A stretch of DNA of 64,000 nt from Chlorops oryzae (taxonomy: Eukaryota; Arthropoda; Insecta; Diptera; Chloropidae): positions 91,591,639-91,655,638 of the forward strand of contig CM035806.1 in the NCBI GenBank assembly GCA_020466095.1. The letters run 5' to 3'. This document shows, piece after piece, positions 1 to 10,133 of the stretch. Under the pieces are notes generated by a model. That model was not told the origin of the DNA, made no database searches, and saw only the letters and a program-made list of their open reading frames with translations. A program made the position numbers and the translations under genes. Every line of letters begins with the position of its first letter. The stretch's first letter is position 1.

Positions 1-1
1 A

Positions 2-3000
2 TCAACATCGAGGCCACAAACAAAAAGGTCTGTGTGCTCTGACCTTGGAAAATTATTTGACCCTCTCGGAATGTTAGGACCGGTACTCGTCAAGGCAAAA
101 ATTTTCACACAGCAATTGTGGCAACTAAAACTAGCTTGGGATGACGAGCTACCAGAAAACCTGCAGCATGAGTGGAGGCAATTTCAAAAAGGCATAATCA
201 CATTGAACGACGTGAAAACTCCTCGGCATATTTTCAACCACAACCTAGTTCTGCCGGACCATATTCAATTGCACACGTTTGTGGACTCATCCGAACAGGC
301 ATACGGCGCTGCAATTTACATTCGGGCATGCACTAAAGATGGCACGATCATAGTCAATCTGCTTTGCGCCAAGTCACGAGTGGCACCAATAAAGAAACAA
401 ACCTTGCCACGCCTGGAATTGTGTGCAGCTGTCTTAGGGGTTGAATTAACGCAAAGGGTAAAGCGCGATCTAAAAAGGCCAGATATAGCAACCTTTCTCT
501 GGTCCGATTCAGAAATAGTGTTGTCATGGATCAATTCACAATCATCAGCGTACTACACCTTCGTTGCAAACCGCGTCAGCAAAATACAACGACTATCCTG
601 TGCAAAGCAGTGGCGACACGTCCCTTCTAAGGAAAATCCGGCCGATATGCTATCACGGGGACTGGCTCCAGAAAAACTCTCCTCCTGCAATATATGGTTT
701 TATGGACCATTATTTCTTCACGGAAACGAATCGAAATGGCCACAGACATCAAAAAAGGATGGGCACCCTATATCGAATATTGAAATGAAACAAAGGCAAA
801 CAGTAGCCCTGGTCACGGAACAAAACGGGTTAACTGACATGATACACCAAATAAATCACAGAAACTCATTCGATTTTCTTCAACGAACGGTTGCACACGT
901 ATTAAGGTTTATCACTGCCGTTAGAAAAACTCAGACCCAGCACACCACTCCATGCCACATCACCCCAACCCCCCTGGAACTTTATAAGGCGCTTCAGGTC
1001 ATTGTAAGGGCGGTACAAGGGTCCGAATTCAAAAATGATATCAACAATCTTAAAGCGTGTAAAACCGTCAATTCTTCCAGCCAATTAAACGGATATGCAC
1101 CATTTATAGACGAATATAATCTGTTACGTGTTGGTGGACGTCTTGAAGCTGCAGCACTCGCCTATGATGCCAAATATCCAATGGTGCTGCCTTACAATGA
1201 TCCAATTGTGAAATTGCTGTTTAAAATGAAACATGAAAAACACTTTCACTGTGGACCACAAGCATTACTCAATATCCTAAGACAACAGTTTTGGCCACTC
1301 AAGGGTAAAATTACAGCACGCAACACAGTCCATAGTTGTATTCGATGCACCAGAGCAAGACCACATTTGATGACGCAGTTAATGGGAAATCTTCCAGCCG
1401 ACAGAGTTACGGCATCCAGACCATTTTTTAAGACCGGAGTTGACTATTGTGGCCCATTTTGGGTGCATTATAAAATTAGAGGAAAAAGGCCGTACAAGGC
1501 GTACCTGGCTGTGTTCTGCTGCTTTGCAACCAAGGCGGTTCATCTCGAGTTGGTCAGTGATTTAACGACTGAAGCCTTTATCGGTGCTCTTAAGCGGTTC
1601 ATCGGCAGACGTGGAAGATGTCAAATCCTCTACAGCGACAATGCCACTAACTTTGTGGGCACAAAAAATCAACTTCAAGAACTGGAAACAGCAATCTATT
1701 CAAAGAGTGCACAACAGGCCATCATAAGAGCAAGCAGCAATCATGGCATAGAGTTTAAATTTATTCCTCCAAGGGCACCACATTTTGGAGGCTTGTGGGA
1801 GGCCGCAGTTAAATCCGCAAAGCATCTTCTCCTAAGGGGCATGGCGAATGTATCACTCACCTATGAAGAGTTTGACACGGTGATAATTGAGATCGAAGCC
1901 ATACTTAACTCCAGACCACTAACACCGATGTCCTCAAACCCCAACGATATGACTGCTCTTACACCTGGTCACTTCTTAATTGGCGAAGCATTAACCACTC
2001 AAGTAAACCCACATGTAGCACCGATAAAAACTACTTTAGCAGCCAGATGGCGACTGGTGACAAATATCAGGGAAGAATTTTGGAGGCGTTGGTCTCAGGA
2101 ATATTTAAATGAACTCCAGTTCCGTCACAAATGGAGAGTCCAGAGCCAAAACATTAAGGAGGGCGACATGGTTATCATAAAAGACGACAACGCCCCAACA
2201 ATGAAATGGCCATTAGGACGAGTGATCCAACTCTACAAGGGTAATGATAATTTGGTCCGAGTGGCTGACATCAAGACGGCCAACGGAACTTGTAAACGAC
2301 CTCTTCAGAGACTTGCTCCACTGTTTAACGAAAACAACCAACCTGAGATACATGTAGCTCCACGCAAAAGGCCACTGGAAGAATCCGACTCACCTAAACG
2401 TCGCCCAATCTCTCACAATTCCATAGTCACTACAATCATCGTATCCCTTCTGCTACTACCATTAGCCTTTGCATCTCCTGTAAATATAACACGATTTGAT
2501 AAAAATCCTGGAATATTCTTCGACGGCATTGGCACTACCAAATTAATCACCGGAAGTTGGAATATCATTGTTTACTATGATCTCAATCCGATTTGGGCAA
2601 GAAACAAAATACTGGAAGAAGGAATTGCAACACTTACAAAAATTTGTGATAGCACCGTGGATAGTTCATGTCATTCACTCATACAGCACCTCAAACAATC
2701 TAACAACGAGCTCCTTCAAGAAGAAGATCTTATAACCCCAGTGCGACCTCGAAGAGCAGCTTTGGATATTGTTGGGAACATGGCTCATGCCCTGTTCGGA
2801 GTGTTAGACTCAAACTATGCTGAAGACATGTCAAAAACAATCAGCGACGTTAAGCAAAATGAAGTGTTCTTGAGAGACTTGATAAAAAATCAAACATCGG
2901 TCGTAGATGCAACTATCAACATTCTCAAAGACGACGCATCTAGCACAAAGCAACACATCGCTCACTTCGAAGAAGCCCTTACACAAGAGTTGAACGAGAT

Positions 3001-4159
3001 AGACCACAGCAGAGCCCAGTTGCGGCGTTCACAACAGATAATAGAACTAACAGTTCAATTAAGCATGCTGGCTTCAGACGGTCACAGAATTCAGACAGAA
3101 TTCATAAATGCACTTACTCATTCCAACCACGGAAACACTAGCCCAACAATTCTTACACTTCAACAATTAAGAAGAGAAATCAGCAACATCAAGGGACACC
3201 TTCCGTACGGCCACAAACTTCCCTTTGACGATCATGATCTCTTACATCTTTATAAAATTATGCGCATCAAGGGAGCCGTAACAAAGGCTCACATTATTTT
3301 CAAAATTGAAGTACCACTCATCAATCATCAAATCTTCGAAATGTTTGCTCTCATTCCAATACCAGTATATATGAATAACACCATGCTCCTGCTTAATCCG
3401 AGAGCAGAATTTTTGGCCGTCAGCAATCATCGAGATCAATACATAATCCTCACCACAGCTGATCGACACAATTGCATAACGACAATCGATGACACATATC
3501 TGTGTCCAAATATCCAAGCAATGATCGGAAAAAATGCTGGCAGTTACTCATGCGAGATTGCGCTTTTTAATAACAAAACGTCTCCTAACTGCAAGGTGGA
3601 GCGACTTTATAATACTATTTCACTCATACCAACACATCAATCAAATCAATGGATATTTGCCACTAACATCTCAAGAGAACTTACAGCTGTATGCGGCGAT
3701 GAGGTTCAAGAAATCACGATAATGTCGTCAGGCATGCTATCTATACAGCCGAATTGCATCTTAAAGAATGGTTTTTTGACCATCCAAGGCCACGAAGTAA
3801 CTTCAACCACAGTGCATACGGCTTTCCCATCATTTGGGAACTTAACGTCTATCGGTGAACCTGTAGAACTAAAAAGAATATTTAATCTGGATCCTAATCA
3901 GCTCGACTACAAATTGGAACAGCTCACCAAATTCCAGCAACAGCTGCAGCACAACATTCAATTGCCATCAGAGCGTCATCTTTCCGTCAGTCATAAGGTT
4001 GTGAGCTATTCTGCGCTCCCTCTTATACTACTTGGAGCTCTAATTTTTGTTATGTTCCGCCTTAAAAAGCATTGTCAGCAAAAACGACTCACAATCGAAA
4101 TTCCACCACAACCCTCTCCACGCCGTACAAACAATGCCGTTGAAGTCGAAGCCCACTAA
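2..4159 (+). CDS. BEL/Pao polyprotein: RT C-terminus, RNase H, integrase, Env
   Basis: The frame is open from base 2, so it is truncated by the window; the first in-window Met (base 32) is not the true start. Residues below count from that Met. Residues 1-60 are the Pao RT tail (motif LFDPLG). RNase H follows with candidate acidic residues D85, E129 and D159. An H2C2 zinc motif near 400-445 precedes the integrase core with D471 (GVDYCG), D536 (SDNATNF) and E590 (LWEAAVK). Env begins near 790 with a hydrophobic segment (~800-820), has an RPRR furin-type site at 905-908 followed by a fusion-peptide-like stretch, a heptad-rich region, and a C-terminal membrane anchor (~1325-1347) with a short basic tail. 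No internal stop or frameshift is seen over ~1,385 codons, so this copy is recent or was until recently selected. The class is confident; Env function is inferred from the family. Confidence 0.88.
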   Translation, partial: STSRPQTKRSVCSDLGKLFDPLGMLGPVLVKAKIFTQQLWQLKLAWDDELPENLQHEWRQFQKGIITLNDVKTPRHIFNHNLVLPDHIQLHTFVDSSEQAYGAAIYIRACTKDGTIIVNLLCAKSRVAPIKKQTLPRLELCAAVLGVELTQRVKRDLKRPDIATFLWSDSEIVLSWINSQSSAYYTFVANRVSKIQRLSCAKQWRHVPSKENPADMLSRGLAPEKLSSCNIWFYGPLFLHGNESKWPQTSKKDGHPISNIEMKQRQTVALVTEQNGLTDMIHQINHRNSFDFLQRTVAHVLRFITAVRKTQTQHTTPCHITPTPLELYKALQVIVRAVQGSEFKNDINNLKACKTVNSSSQLNGYAPFIDEYNLLRVGGRLEAAALAYDAKYPMVLPYNDPIVKLLFKMKHEKHFHCGPQALLNILRQQFWPLKGKITARNTVHSCIRCTRARPHLMTQLMGNLPADRVTASRPFFKTGVDYCGPFWVHYKIRGKRPYKAYLAVFCCFATKAVHLELVSDLTTEAFIGALKRFIGRRGRCQILYSDNATNFVGTKNQLQELETAIYSKSAQQAIIRASSNHGIEFKFIPPRAPHFGGLWEAAVKSAKHLLLRGMANVSLTYEEFDTVIIEIEAILNSRPLTPMSSNPNDMTALTPGHFLIGEALTTQVNPHVAPIKTTLAARWRLVTNIREEFWRRWSQEYLNELQFRHKWRVQSQNIKEGDMVIIKDDNAPTMKWPLGRVIQLYKGNDNLVRVADIKTANGTCKRPLQRLAPLFNENNQPEIHVAPRKRPLEESDSPKRRPISHNSIVTTIIVSLLLLPLAFASPVNITRFDKNPGIFFDGIGTTKLITGSWNIIVYYDLNPIWARNKILEEGIATLTKICDSTVDSSCHSLIQHLKQSNNELLQEEDLITPVRPRRAALDIVGNMAHALFGVLDSNYAEDMSKTISDVKQNEVFLRDLIKNQTSVVDATINILKDDASSTKQHIAHFEEALTQELNEIDHSRAQLRRSQQIIELTVQLSMLASDGHRIQTEFINALTHSNHGNTSPTILTLQQLRREISNIKGHLPYGHKLPFDDHDLLHLYKIMRIKGAVTKAHIIFKIEVPLINHQIFEMFALIPIPVYMNNTMLLLNPRAEFLAVSNHRDQYIILTTADRHNCITTIDDTYLCPNIQAMIGKNAGSYSCEIALFNNKTSPNCKVERLYNTISLIPTHQSNQWIFATNISRELTAVCGDEVQEITIMSSGMLSIQPNCILKNGFLTIQGHEVTSTTVHTAFPSFGNLTSIGEPVELKRIFNLDPNQLDYKLEQLTKFQQQLQHNIQLPSERHLSVSHKVVSYSALPLILLGALIFVMFRLKKHCQQKRLTIEIPPQPSPRRTNNAVEVEAH

Positions 4160-4163
4160 AGAT

Positions 4164-4202
4164 GTTGAGCAATAAAAACTGTCGCTCAACCGAGGGGCAG
4201 AA
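4164..4202 (+). promoter_or_regulatory. Polypurine tract with upstream hairpin
   Basis: GTTGAGC (4164-4170) and GCTCAAC (4184-4190) form a perfect 7-bp inverted repeat with a 13-nt loop. It lies directly upstream of a purine-rich run (GAGGGGCAGAA, 4192-4202) that abuts the TG of the LTR at 4203. Position and composition fit the plus-strand primer of reverse transcription; a role for the hairpin is speculative. Confidence 0.6.
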
Positions 4203-4740
4203 TGTTTAGTTTTGTACGAAAGAATAAAAAGAGAATGAAAAACAATAAAAACCATTTGTAAGCATTTAATGCATTTAAGACAAAAAGTCATACGTTGAAC
4301 TCAAAAGATATCAAATTTCGTTTCGCTCATACGTAACCAATATATTTGTGCATAATATTCGATTTAATTAAATAAACAAAATATTGGTCATAAGAATAGC
4401 ATACTAAGCAATAAAATTGTATAAAAGAAGTGCAAATGATCAATAAAAATAAGTCCAATTCTAAACTCTTGACTGATAAATTCACTTAAGCGTTCCTATT
4501 GACTTCGAGTATCAACAGTTCATGTGCTGTCTGATACAAGTTAAACTTAAAATATCTGCAGTTTATGTGCTGCACGGTAATTTGATTTAGCTCCCCTTTC
4601 CAAACTTTAACACATACGATGGAATTAATTTCATGCATTTCGCATAAATTACTTGAAACTAGAAATTTAAACATCTGGTTTCCGATAAAATAATCGATAT
4701 TTCGTTTAATTTGGTGCGGCGTTGCCGTATCAATCTAAGA
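4203..4740 (+). repeat. Putative 3' LTR of the BEL/Pao element
   Basis: The sequence begins TGTTTAG immediately after the polypurine tract, as LTRs do. It is AT-rich, has several AATAAA-type signals (for example near 4223, 4368 and 4440) and no ORF of note. The 3' boundary could not be set by sight: no second LTR or target duplication is visible, and the following ~140 bp may belong to the LTR or to older flanking DNA. Confidence 0.5.
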
Positions 4741-4770
4741 AGTCCACAATAAATCCTCCCTTTCAATGTA

Positions 4771-4849
4771 GTGTGAAGTCTATAAAAAGTCAATGTTGGC
4801 TAAGGTAGACTTTTGAGAAATACCTATGTGTGTCACCTAGACTTCACAC
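4771..4849. repeat. Short inverted repeat (12-bp arms)
   Basis: GTGTGAAGTCTA (4771-4782) is perfectly repeated in inverse as TAGACTTCACAC (4838-4849), with a 55-bp loop. A related motif (AAATACCTATGTGTGTCA and AAATACCTATGTTTGTCA) occurs twice at about 4818 and 4862. It could be a tiny MITE-like insertion or part of the LTR edge. No function is evident. Confidence 0.4.
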
Positions 4850-4879
4850 CATCATGGTGTAAAATACCTATGTTTGTCA

Positions 4880-5084
4880 GTGCTATTAGTTTCTGATCTT
4901 TCAGAGTTTGTAATTTTCTTCTCGATCGGGGCACTTTTTCTCGCTGAAAAGGCGGTTTGAATCACTTTCAATTCACTGACACTGTTGCTACGCTCAAAAA
5001 CGTTTTGGCTTTCGCTGTCCGTTTTCTGATTTGTCCGCGCCTTTAAAGCACAACCGCTCGCTACAACAGTTCGAACTCGAGTAG
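4880..5084 (-). mobile_element. R1-0: 5'UTR stub of an R1 element
   Basis: Immediately left of the target site at 5085 lies sequence matching the 5' ends of R1-B and R1-D2: the CTCGAGTT start, then shared motifs around AAAACGTTTT and GTCCGCGC. The rest of this element is missing; the BEL/Pao element and its flank occupy the left side. It is therefore the 5' end of a sixth R1 copy whose body was lost or displaced. Confidence 0.65.
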
Positions 5085-5098
5085 AGTAGATAGGGACA
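5085..5098 (-). repeat. R1 28S target site, copy 1
   Basis: TGTCCCTATCTACT on the - strand is the 14-bp 28S sequence duplicated when R1 inserts. Here it separates the 5' end of R1-0 from the 3' end of R1-A. Confidence 0.85.
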
Positions 5099-5593
5099 AC
5101 CTCCCGTTAGGTTTAACGCAAGCCCATTCATCACATTTGGATGATTCACTCACGATTACATTTTTTGGGAGAGGTATTAGCGCCTTACCATCGCCCCATT
5201 GGACACCTCTCCTCCGGTTCCAGTGCAAAAAGGTGTTTTTCTGGACACCTTTTCCCCTCTGGTGTAGGCGAGGCCTATCTAACCTCTGCATGCGCTTACG
5301 GTCACAGCACCCGGTTGATTAAGTGCAACTCCACACCCAGCCTAAAAAGGCTCTACCCGCGTATATTTGGGTTCAAACCACAGCCACTACGAACTCCCAC
5401 AAGGGGGCCAAACCACAACTGATCAGACTGGGCAGTCATGATCTCCCGTAGTACCCGACTTTACTCTCAGGTCGAAGCTCGTACATAAAATATATCATGC
5501 ATAAGTACATGTCAAAACATGCAAATATCCACAATATACATTATGTGCTACCATTTTCAGCGCCAGAGCGCTCGGTAGTGGTAACCGGTCATG

Positions 5594-5701
5594 GCATACA
5601 TAAAGTACGCCACTTCCAGCTTTAATGGGAGTTGGTCGCTCATCGCGGTATACATAAAGTATACCGCTACCAGCTTTAAGGGAGTTGGTCACCCTATCCG
5701 C
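5594..5701 (-). repeat. 54-bp tandem repeat in R1-A 3'UTR (2 copies)
   Basis: Two diverged copies start at 5594 and 5648, exactly 54 bp apart, sharing CATAAAGTA and GGAGTTGGTC blocks. R1-B has three near-identical 54-bp copies of a related unit at the corresponding place and R1-C about one. The rest of the 637-bp 3'UTR resembles that of R1-B (for example GCGCCTTACCATCGCCCC, 5187-5204) and holds no gene. Confidence 0.7.
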
Positions 5702-5735
5702 AACAACGTGTCTTCCTCAGCTTTTGCAACTTTGT

Positions 5736-8700
5736 TCAGCCATCTGCATTGCCAACAAGGGTAAGTCGCCTCTGGAAAGCAGCATTCGCATAATTCTCAA
5801 ACGCACTTCTCGAGTTGGAATTCGTCAGTATTTGTGATACGTCCCATTCGCCAGAATTCCTTGCGACACGCATTCCAACAAGGTCTCGAAGGTCTGCATA
5901 GTTTCGACACTCGCATAAAATATGCAGTGCATCTTCCACCGGCTCGCCACATGAGCAGATTTCGCTGTTCGCCAATCGTCGCTTGTACAAAAACTGGGCA
6001 ATGGATCCGTGTCCAGTCAGCAGGAATCCTGCGCGAAGAGAAAACCTGAACTCTGGTTCTTCAAGGGCGAATGTTGCACGCGGTATGGAGAGTCGAGTGA
6101 TTCTGCCATTTGGAGCCTCATCCCACCTAGTCTGCCATTCTCGGTGAATTTCATCGGAGATCTTTTCTAGGTTCGCTCTTCTGCTAGCGTTTTGGGCATC
6201 AGCTCGCGTGAGCCACTCATCTGGCTCCAAGTTGAGACCTCTCTTGATTTTGTATAAAATCGTTCGCCTTTTTAGTTCCAGGTCAAGCGGTATGGCACCA
6301 GCTAGTACCTGTAAAGCCACCGTCGAGACCGTTCTGCAAACAGGGAGACATGCAACAAGTAGGATTCTTTGGCATGATTCGATGTTACGCTTTCCATGCA
6401 CTGTATTTGCCAAAGTGCTCCAAACCGGTGCTCCGTACGTTGCACACCCGAGCATGAGCCCATTATAAATAATGTCCACTGCTCTTCGCTTCATTCCCCA
6501 GTCCACTCTTAAGACTCGCCGGATCATCCCAACGGCACAGGTCAGACGTGGTTTGAGTACTTTTAAATGCGGCAAAAAGTTCATTCGCTCTCCCATTCTG
6601 ACGCCAAGGTACCGGAATTCCCGAACATACTGCAGACTCTGCCCATTTAGCCGGATCAGTGGAGGCCGATTGGCATTCATTTTTCATTTCAGGAGCATCA
6701 TCTTGGTTTTCTCTCTGGACATTTCCACTCCAATTTTTCTGCCCCAGTGTGCCGTAAGGTTCAGCATTGCCGTACCATTCACTTCCAATTCTTGTCTGGA
6801 GTTTCCTTCAATTAGGAGTAGGATGTCATCTGCATAGGCCACAAATTCGCAAGTCAGCTGTTCCAGCAGCTCGTCAATCATAAAGTTCCACACGTAAGGG
6901 CCACATATTGACCCTTGTGGACATCCTCGCGTAATCTCACGGCTGATTGCTCCGTTGTCGAAAGACAAGTTGCTTTCCTTTTTGAAAAATAGCTGCGCCA
7001 AAGGGAAATTTCCCGACATCCTACGGACTGCAGCTTTCCAATAATGGCACTACACTCCAGGTTGTCAAAGGCCCCTTTGAAATCTACGACAATTCCAAGC
7101 ATGTATCGGGGTCTACATTCGGCAACTAACTGCTTAACATGCGTCCACGCAGCAACCGTCGAACTGTCTCTTTGAAAACCAAACTGCTTTGCATGAAAAC
7201 TACCACCAATTTGGATTAGCAGCCTCTCAACCAGGACGCGCTCAAGAACTTTGCCCAGTGCCGGCAATAGCGAGATCCCACTGTACGAACTGGGGTCCGT
7301 TTTTATTTTTTCCGGGGATTTTAACAGCGCGATCACCTTAGCTTCCTTCCACTCCGCTGGAAAAAGCCCCTCCAGCAAGCATTTGTTGTACATCGAGTGC
7401 ACCGCCTCAGGCAAAACACTCCACAGGCACTTTACCATGGCCCCGGTTATGCCATCTATCCCAGTTGACGCCTTCGATCGTACGCTTTTTATCGCCATAT
7501 CCAGCTCGGCTTCCCTGAGCACATCTGGCACAGGGTCTGGGCCGTATGTCGGCATGTCGTTTTCAGCGCGCGGCAAGAATTTTCCGAGCATAAATTCGGT
7601 GCTTTCCCTCCAGCTTGACAGGAGTCGATCACCAACCTGGAGCGCGCTCATCTCCGTTGCTCTTCTGCCTTAACATATGCGATACACCTGACCCCAGGAA
7701 TCGCTGCTATTTTCTCCAACAAATCGCTGCCAGTCTTGGTTCTTCATACGCCGTATTGTATTCTTATAGACTGTTCGCAGCCGTCTGTATTCGTCAAGAA
7801 ATGGGCGGGACAACAGCACCTCTTGCCTTCTGGCATTTTGTTCCTGCCTCCTCATACGTTGGAGCTGTTGGCGCAGGTCACTCAGCTCTTGTGTCCACCA
7901 CGATATCCGCTTTGCAGGTCTTCGCTGTCTCCTGCCAATTTCTAAATCGCACACTCGCACCAACAGACGATGTATGTTGGTGACTTGCAGCGCCGCTGGC
8001 AAAGAGACAAGCTCTTCGCCTTCCACGTCGAGTCCTGCCTCCGCCAACAATCGTGTTCCAACGCGTCTCCAGTCTGCAGCTTCAATGTTCCAACTAGGAG
8101 TTTGTATTGTCGCAAGTGCGTTTTCTGACTCCAGCCGTATTTCAATTGGATTATGGTCCGATAGGCCGCACCCATCCTTCACTTACCACGAAAACGAAAA
8201 TTCTCTAAGAGCCACCGCATTTGCCAACGTTAGATCTATATCGCTCTTTCCATTTGGGCCGCTAAGCGTGTATACATCCGTGGGCTCGTTCAGCGCATAA
8301 ACATCATGTGTAGTTACCCATTCTGCCAGCACCTCACCTCGCCTTGTGTTTTCTGATCTCTGAGCCGTATTTGAGATCTTTGAAAACCAGAGAGGCGATT
8401 GTGCATTTGCATCCATGCAGAGGATAATTGGAGTTCTAGCCGCATGTGCTAGGACATTATCCATGTACCGAGTATATCTATCCATCGGGTCTCCGAATGC
8501 GCAATATATGGATACCAGCACTGCTTCTCCCCAGGAGCCAGTCATTCCCCGAGTTCCAATTCTGTGCAGCAGATGTTGTCGTTATCCACTATTATGGCCG
8601 ATTTTCCGCTCCGGCTGTTGAACACTCGCATTCGCTGCGGCAGACCTGTGACTCGCCTTCTCCCAGACATGTCCGTCATCGTGTATGGCTCCTGCACCAG

Positions 8701-8796
8701 CGCCACCTCGCATCCCCATCTCCTCATATTAACACCAACCTCGCACGTCGCCACCTGCCCGCGACCACAATTATGTTGCAGTATACGCAACATCAT
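5736..8796 (-). pseudogene. R1-A ORF2: APE endonuclease-reverse transcriptase, disrupted
   Basis: The frame starts at an ATG overlapping the ORF1 stop (TAATG, 8794-8798). Endonuclease motifs: HNCGRG, VQEPY, MDANAQ, SDIDLTLAN and LSDHNPIEI. RT motifs: RGCPQGS and AYADD (near 6835). The C-terminal CCHC motif (CSCGEPVEDALHILCEC) lies near 5930-5970. Lesions: a frameshift near 8545, in-frame stops at 8183-8185, 7670-7672 and 6684-6686, and a frameshift near 6950. The remaining sequence is otherwise well conserved with R1-B and R1-C. The product would nick 28S DNA and prime reverse transcription of its own RNA; this copy cannot encode it as assembled. Confidence 0.88.
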
Positions 8797-10133
8797 TAAT
8801 GGCGGGCATTTCTCCTGGCTACCATGGCCTCGTCCACCGGACACTCAAGCGACATCATATGGTGGCTCGCGGGCTTGCCGTTGAATGCGCAGTTCCTGCA
8901 ACGCAAAACGTTTTCGCATTTTCTCTCTGCGTGTCCAACTTCACCGCAACGACGACAGATCTCCTGCTTGTACTTGCAGTCAGCCACTCTATGGTCGAAA
9001 CTGAGGCAGCGGAAACATCCCATCATCTCCGTTCGTTTCGTAACTCTGAACGAGAAATACTCCACGTAGCATCTTCCAGTCTCTAGCATCGTCTTTGCAT
9101 TTTCGGGCGTCATTTCCAGCACTACGTTCACGGAGGTGCCAATTTTTGGCTCCCACGGCTTGCTCACCATTTTTGTCGTCTTCTTGAAGTCTTCTGCTGC
9201 AAAAGTTTCGCTGAAATTCTTCTCATACAACTCATCCATTAATTTTTCCGGCCAGATCTGTCCATGCACTTTTTGCACGACTACGATTTGCGTCTTCTTT
9301 TCGTCGTTTGCCTGCACCTCTAGACCAACTTCTGCGAATTTCGTGTTCTTCAAGATTTTTTCGCGTTCGGTTAATGACGGCGTTCTAATCACTGCACCTT
9401 CGCGCTTTATTGGTTTCAGGTCATGCACCCTCACTCCCAGTGTCGGCCCGACAACTTCTTGCACAGTCTCCACGACCTCCTGTGGTGTGCTCTTGTTGTT
9501 GCGACTTCTTACCACTACCAACCATGTTTCAACCGGCTTGTATTGGTCTACCCGAGACTGCCTTGCAATCTGTCGACTGCCATCTGCACTCAGCTCCGAT
9601 CTTCCTTGCACCGCTAACAGCCCTTTCGTCTGCCCTGCGGTGACTTTCTCTGCCTCCAGCAACCTAACTCGCTCCTCCAGCCTGGCCTGTTGGTCCATTA
9701 TGGCCAAGATTAGTGTCTCGACCCTATTCGCAGAGTTTATGACACTCACCGAGACACTTGGCGACACTCCGGCGACCAACACGGATGACGTCATGGCGCT
9801 GTGGATCTCTGCCACTTCGTCGATCACCCCCTTCAGCCCCTTAGATATAGCACTTACCGCTCTATCTCCGACAGTTCTCTCTTTCTCTGCAATGGCTGTT
9901 GCAGCAACATTTTCTTCGAGGCTCGCCGTGTTCCTGCGGGTCACCATAGGGCTGTTTTTCGGAGTACCCCGCTTTTTTGCCGCCTTTCTTTTCAGCTGTG
10001 GCGATGGGCCACCACCACTCTCATCCGCCGACGACACCACGGATGTTCTTGCGTCGGCAATGTCCTCCTTATCCGTCAGACTTACGTCCGACAGCGATGC
10101 ACTAACACCCGGTTTCTTTGGCTTTGGAGCCAT
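8796..10133 (-). CDS. R1-A ORF1, Gag-like nucleic-acid-binding protein
   Basis: A 445-residue open frame. The start at 10133 (MAPKPKK) is chosen because R1-B, C and D2 begin with similar lysine-rich peptides; an upstream in-frame Met at 10316 lies in 5'UTR-like sequence. The protein has a basic, Ser/Pro-rich N-terminal third with an SDVSLTDKED motif common to all copies, a central coiled-coil-like stretch (LEERVRLLEAE), and three C-terminal CCHC motifs (starting CFRC, CRRC and CRNC) ending near NARH. It would coat R1 RNA and guide it to the nucleolus or rDNA. No internal stop is seen although ORF2 of the same element is badly damaged. Confidence 0.88.
   Translation of the reverse strand: MAPKPKKPGVSASLSDVSLTDKEDIADARTSVVSSADESGGGPSPQLKRKAAKKRGTPKNSPMVTRRNTASLEENVAATAIAEKERTVGDRAVSAISKGLKGVIDEVAEIHSAMTSSVLVAGVSPSVSVSVINSANRVETLILAIMDQQARLEERVRLLEAEKVTAGQTKGLLAVQGRSELSADGSRQIARQSRVDQYKPVETWLVVVRSRNNKSTPQEVVETVQEVVGPTLGVRVHDLKPIKREGAVIRTPSLTEREKILKNTKFAEVGLEVQANDEKKTQIVVVQKVHGQIWPEKLMDELYEKNFSETFAAEDFKKTTKMVSKPWEPKIGTSVNVVLEMTPENAKTMLETGRCYVEYFSFRVTKRTEMMGCFRCLSFDHRVADCKYKQEICRRCGEVGHAERKCENVLRCRNCAFNGKPASHHMMSLECPVDEAMVARRNARH

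Larger units (their letters stand above)
1..4740 (+). mobile_element. roo-like BEL/Pao LTR retrotransposon, 5' part outside window
   Basis: The window opens inside the pol region of a BEL/Pao element and continues through env, a polypurine tract and a 3' LTR. The single continuous pol-env frame, Pao-type RNase H and integrase, and an Env resembling the baculovirus F protein are the arrangement known for roo of Drosophila. The LTR sequence is not one I recognise, so this is a roo-like relative, not roo itself. The right edge is uncertain because no 5' LTR is present for comparison; ~4740 is an estimate. Confidence 0.8.

Noticed and set aside
5137..5422. Similar small peptides encoded at 5137-5422 and 10923-11138
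   Set aside because: The similarity follows from the homologous R1-A and R1-B 3'UTRs; not conserved as a frame in R1-C.
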